Source: Agreia sp. Leaf283
GTDB taxonomy: Bacteria > Actinomycetota > Actinomycetes > Actinomycetales > Microbacteriaceae
Reading direction: 5' to 3'
NCBI RefSeq assembly: GCF_001422485.1
Contig: NZ_LMNF01000001.1
Location: 1,859,375-1,923,374 of the forward strand
DNA: 64,000 nt
Below are positions 62,501-64,000 of this stretch, piece after piece (within the stretch, counting starts at the first letter, position 1; each line of letters starts with the position of its first letter). Position numbers and translations under genes: made by a program. Below the pieces are notes generated by a model. That model was given only the letters and a program-made list of their open reading frames with translations, was not told where the DNA came from and made no database searches.

Positions 62501-63381
62501 GCATGCCCGACGCCGAGACCGGAGCGGTCGAGAGCGTCGACGACGAGGTGGATCGCGTCGTGGCCCTCGTGCTCGACCACGCCATCCACTACCCGGGCGA
62601 ATCGCTCATGGTCATCACGGCCAGCCCGCGCCACGCCGTGCGCGTGCAGCAGGCCGTGCTCTCTGCATTCGCGAAGCGCAGCGATCTCAGCGACTTCATT
62701 CTGAAGGACCGTGCCGAGCCGTTCATGGTCGCCACCCTCGACCAGTCCGTCGCGCAGAGTCGCGATCGGGTGATCTTCTCGGTGGGCTACGGAAAGACGA
62801 CGCACGGCCGCGTGCTCACGAACTTCGGCGCACTGGGCCGACCGGGCGGCGAGCGACTGCTGGCCGTCGGCATGACCCGCGCGCGCCGGTCGATGGACAT
62901 CGTCAGCTGCTTCCACCCGCACGACATCGACGAGGAGCGCATGGCCCACGGCATCGTGGCGCTGCGGCAGATCCTCACCGAGGTCGAGTCCGGCCCCACA
63001 CCCGACACGTTCTCGAGCCCGGGCGACGCGCTGCTCATCGACCTTGCACGCCGACTCGGAGCCCGCGGCCTCGACGTGGCATTCGAACACCGAGGCAAGC
63101 TCACCCTGGTGGCCTCGCACGACGGTCGGGCCATCGCCATCGAGACGGATTCGGTCGTGCACGCGTCGAGCCTCCGCGAGTCGCTGCGCCTGCGCCCCGA
63201 CATGCTCAGGAGGCTGGGCTGGCACTACCTCCGGGTGCACAGCTTCGAGCTGTTCAGCGACCCCGAGGCTGTCGCAGCGCGCATCGCCCAGGTCATCGGG
63301 GTGCGCGAGCTCAAGGCCGTCGACCGGCCGGCCATCTCGCACAGTTCCGACGAGACGGCGCCGCTCCCGTTCTCCCGGTAG
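59593..63381 (+). CDS. Large SF1 helicase-like protein with degenerate Walker motifs
   Basis: 1262 residues. The fold is that of an UPF1/DNA2-like (AAA_11/AAA_12) SF1 helicase, but key residues are changed. The P-loop reads LPGTGGTQT (about 319), without the Lys of GKT/S. Walker B reads FDTVILVDAGA (about 840), with Ala in place of the catalytic Glu. Motif III survives as VVAFGDPVTQTPSRF, motif IV as LTRSYRAGGEDLAELVNHRFYGG, motif VI as LLAVGMTRARRSMDIV. The N-terminal 290 residues and a C-terminal nuclease-like region (about 1145-1240) flank it. It may be an ATP-independent scaffold. GTG start 59593 (GTG 59591 is out of frame). Confidence 0.82.
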   Translation: MWRADKKLDADGLPTVADDDSSAWGSQTAPEKGGRPLTNLTSESRVEPNRERWRHELSRVGGASPLIHFDDSPRNRIDLSATHPGGLAQFITGNATLLSSLIRDELALRTARLAAAAITDKGVELRSVRGIDAVNLGIGFAEWRVEQESFSAPVLLRPVSVRRYGRDFELKLRGGPVVNPELVRALSDQFQIELDADALVALAINNGVFKPQPVIDQLRGLTSQLAWFSVSPRLAVSTFADVSQALVDDADDLAHPVLDALAGNVTARRGVQDAYHPVDATPQDQRPPATDTLLLDADPEQENVIAQIGAGNSLVVKTLPGTGGTQTIVNAVGALIAQNKRVLVVSPRRLSLRGIARRLTDVGLPGVAVSPRTLRRDLIQSIGRNEKARQPHVADVDEALVRLRGVLLDYRSSLGRVDPVLKVSVLDALRELARLELLQTPPSTKARLDRHALEGLASGRVQAAKTLSKAAALGEFRYGPDDSPWYGAAFATSDDAHSAHQLAKKLHKTDLPNLLSGAWELIGQTRMRPFATLTELGVYLRLLLDLRETLDKFQPVVFDRSLTELIAATSNRRDSPQLSSTSRRRLRSLAREYVRPGVHIGDLNEALKHIQQQRTLWYRFAAAGIPPEIPIGIADVQVAYQRVTEDLAQLDLPLGSVGTARQLSSLPIEELVSLVEGLAADSEVLANLQERTALLDTLREHSLDPLLTDLSQRHVPESAVADELELAWWQSVLELMLANDRALLGANTSVLDRLEADFRLVDEAHASASGALLAWQLAETWSVGLVDYPEEAAALKNILRTDGVDSQALHEAAPHLGRVLAPVWLASPYEIAEISDSLHFDTVILVDAGATTLAENVGAIRRGRQVVAFGDPVTQTPSRFDIAIAATPDSSNRAQPEQSVEELHAESALARLAELVPTLQLTRSYRAGGEDLAELVNHRFYGGKIDSLPWAGTFLGHGSLALHYVEGRGGMPDAETGAVESVDDEVDRVVALVLDHAIHYPGESLMVITASPRHAVRVQQAVLSAFAKRSDLSDFILKDRAEPFMVATLDQSVAQSRDRVIFSVGYGKTTHGRVLTNFGALGRPGGERLLAVGMTRARRSMDIVSCFHPHDIDEERMAHGIVALRQILTEVESGPTPDTFSSPGDALLIDLARRLGARGLDVAFEHRGKLTLVASHDGRAIAIETDSVVHASSLRESLRLRPDMLRRLGWHYLRVHSFELFSDPEAVAARIAQVIGVRELKAVDRPAISHSSDETAPLPFSR

Positions 63382-63390
63382 GCTCCCGAG

Positions 63391-63630
63391 GTGCCGAAAG
63401 AGACTCACGACCCCGCTGCGGCGCTCCCTCATCCGCCGATTCGGCGTACGGGGCGCCGTCGGGTCACAACGGATGCCGTGGCCGGCTCCGACCCGACGCC
63501 CCAGCGTGCAGATGGTTCGGCCGTCGAGAAGGCCGACGAAGACACGGATGCGTCGTGGGGTGCCCCTTCACCGCGCGGCAGCGACAGGAACGACGACAGG
63601 TTGAAGCTGGAGAAGCCGCCTCACTGGTGA
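63391..63630 (+). CDS. Small conserved hypothetical protein
   Basis: 79 residues, charged and disordered-looking, with a conserved-looking C-terminus (RNDDRLKLEKPPHW) found at the end of many small Microbacteriaceae proteins. GTG start 10 nt after the helicase-like gene's stop, suggesting co-transcription. Function unknown. Confidence 0.7.
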   Translation: MPKETHDPAAALPHPPIRRTGRRRVTTDAVAGSDPTPQRADGSAVEKADEDTDASWGAPSPRGSDRNDDRLKLEKPPHW

Positions 63631-63652
63631 GCGGGCCCTGCCTCTGAACCGG

Positions 63653-64000
63653 TCAGGCGTCGTGCTGAGTGCCCGACGACGTCTGCTGCTTGGCGAGCAG
63701 ATCGCGGATCTCGGTGAGCAGCTCGGCCTCGGTCGGGGGAGTCCTGACCGTCTCGGCGGGGGTCGGCTGCTGCTTCTTGATGAAGGCCACCTTCTTGAGG
63801 TGGTTGATCGGAAGCACGAACGCGAAGTACACGACCACTGCCACGATGAGGAACTGGATGATCGCGGCGAGCACGGAGCCCAGCTGGATCGCGCTGTCTC
63901 CGATGGGAATCGGGAACGCGCCCACCAGGTCTTCGGCCTTGAATGCCGCCGCGATGACGGGGTTGAAGACATTCTCGACGATCGAGTTCACGACCGAGGT
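63653..64000 (-). CDS. mscL: Large-conductance mechanosensitive channel MscL (partial, N-terminus outside window)
   Basis: The frame is open to the window edge, so about 115 codons are seen. The part present holds VVNSIVENVFNPVIAAAF (periplasmic-loop start), the second TM helix (LAAIIQFLIVAVVVYFAFVL) and the C-terminal cytoplasmic helix (EAELLTEIRDLLAKQQ). TM helix 1, with the gating pore, lies beyond 64000. MscL opens under membrane tension to release solutes during osmotic downshock. Convergent with the small hypothetical gene (22-bp gap). Confidence 0.92.
   Translation of the reverse strand, partial: TSVVNSIVENVFNPVIAAAFKAEDLVGAFPIPIGDSAIQLGSVLAAIIQFLIVAVVVYFAFVLPINHLKKVAFIKKQQPTPAETVRTPPTEAELLTEIRDLLAKQQTSSGTQHDA

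Overview
This is 64 kb of high-GC chromosomal DNA from an actinobacterium, most likely a member of the Microbacteriaceae. The order phoU, senX3, regX3, carD, ispDF, cysS and rlmB is typical of that group. So are CarD, FbiC, WXG100, XPB-type helicases, DUF3263, DUF3027, DUF4032 and LytR_C proteins, frequent GTG/TTG starts, and several genes whose start codon lies 6-7 nt after a -10 hexamer (leaderless mRNAs). I see no transposase, phage gene or CRISPR array. The family assignment is an inference from gene content.

Layout. 1-9.8 kb: partial membrane protein, phosphate-type signalling (phoU, senX3-regX3), carD, ispDF, cysS, rlmB and a DUF4032 protein. 9.9-19.5 kb: sugar ABC ATPase, membrane DsbA-like protein, tRNA-Thr(TGT), MFS exporter, nitroreductase, msrB, acetyltransferase, DUF3263, LytR_C protein, cold-shock protein, CIRCE-controlled groEL and an orphan WXG100 protein. 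19.6-30.3 kb: a second two-component system, the split XPB helicase pair, a cold-shock/DUF3027 pair, a repeat-rich intergenic region, serC and a DtxR-type regulator. 30.5-34.6 kb: two exported cell-wall proteins (a zinc D,D-peptidase-like protein and an NlpC/P60 protein), a possible leader-peptide/terminator unit, an HNH nuclease and tRNA-Arg(CCT). 34.6-39.4 kb: small metabolic genes and an ECF sigma module lying between a truncated and an intact copy of one DUF1801-like gene.

39.6-45.4 kb: an intracellular GH92 mannosidase, a GT4 glycosyltransferase and a membrane acyltransferase in one operon, then two small genes. 45.4-49.8 kb: an unusual fbiC whose CofH half has lost its radical-SAM cysteines and whose interdomain linker encodes a repeat. 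It is translationally coupled to a fused hydrolase-like/Baeyer-Villiger-type monooxygenase. 50-52.4 kb: a complete amino-acid ABC transporter. 52.5-55.1 kb: helicase-associated-repeat protein, DUF817 protein and small hypotheticals including CsbD. 55.3-58.3 kb: a coupled three-gene operon (acyl-CoA dehydrogenase-like, PIG-L deacetylase/methyltransferase fusion, GT2 glycosyltransferase) that looks like a glycoconjugate pathway of unknown product. 58.4-64 kb: luciferase-like oxidoreductase, a 1262-residue SF1 helicase-like protein with degraded Walker motifs, a small conserved protein and partial mscL.

The points most worth following are the altered FbiC/monooxygenase operon, the ACAD/PIG-L-MT/GT2 operon, the degenerate helicase, the ECF module between duplicated gene segments, a 194-bp tandem palindromic repeat showing covariation, a dispersed repeat that has entered coding sequence, and a leaderless 8-codon cistron that appears to feed ribosomes to the GH92 gene.
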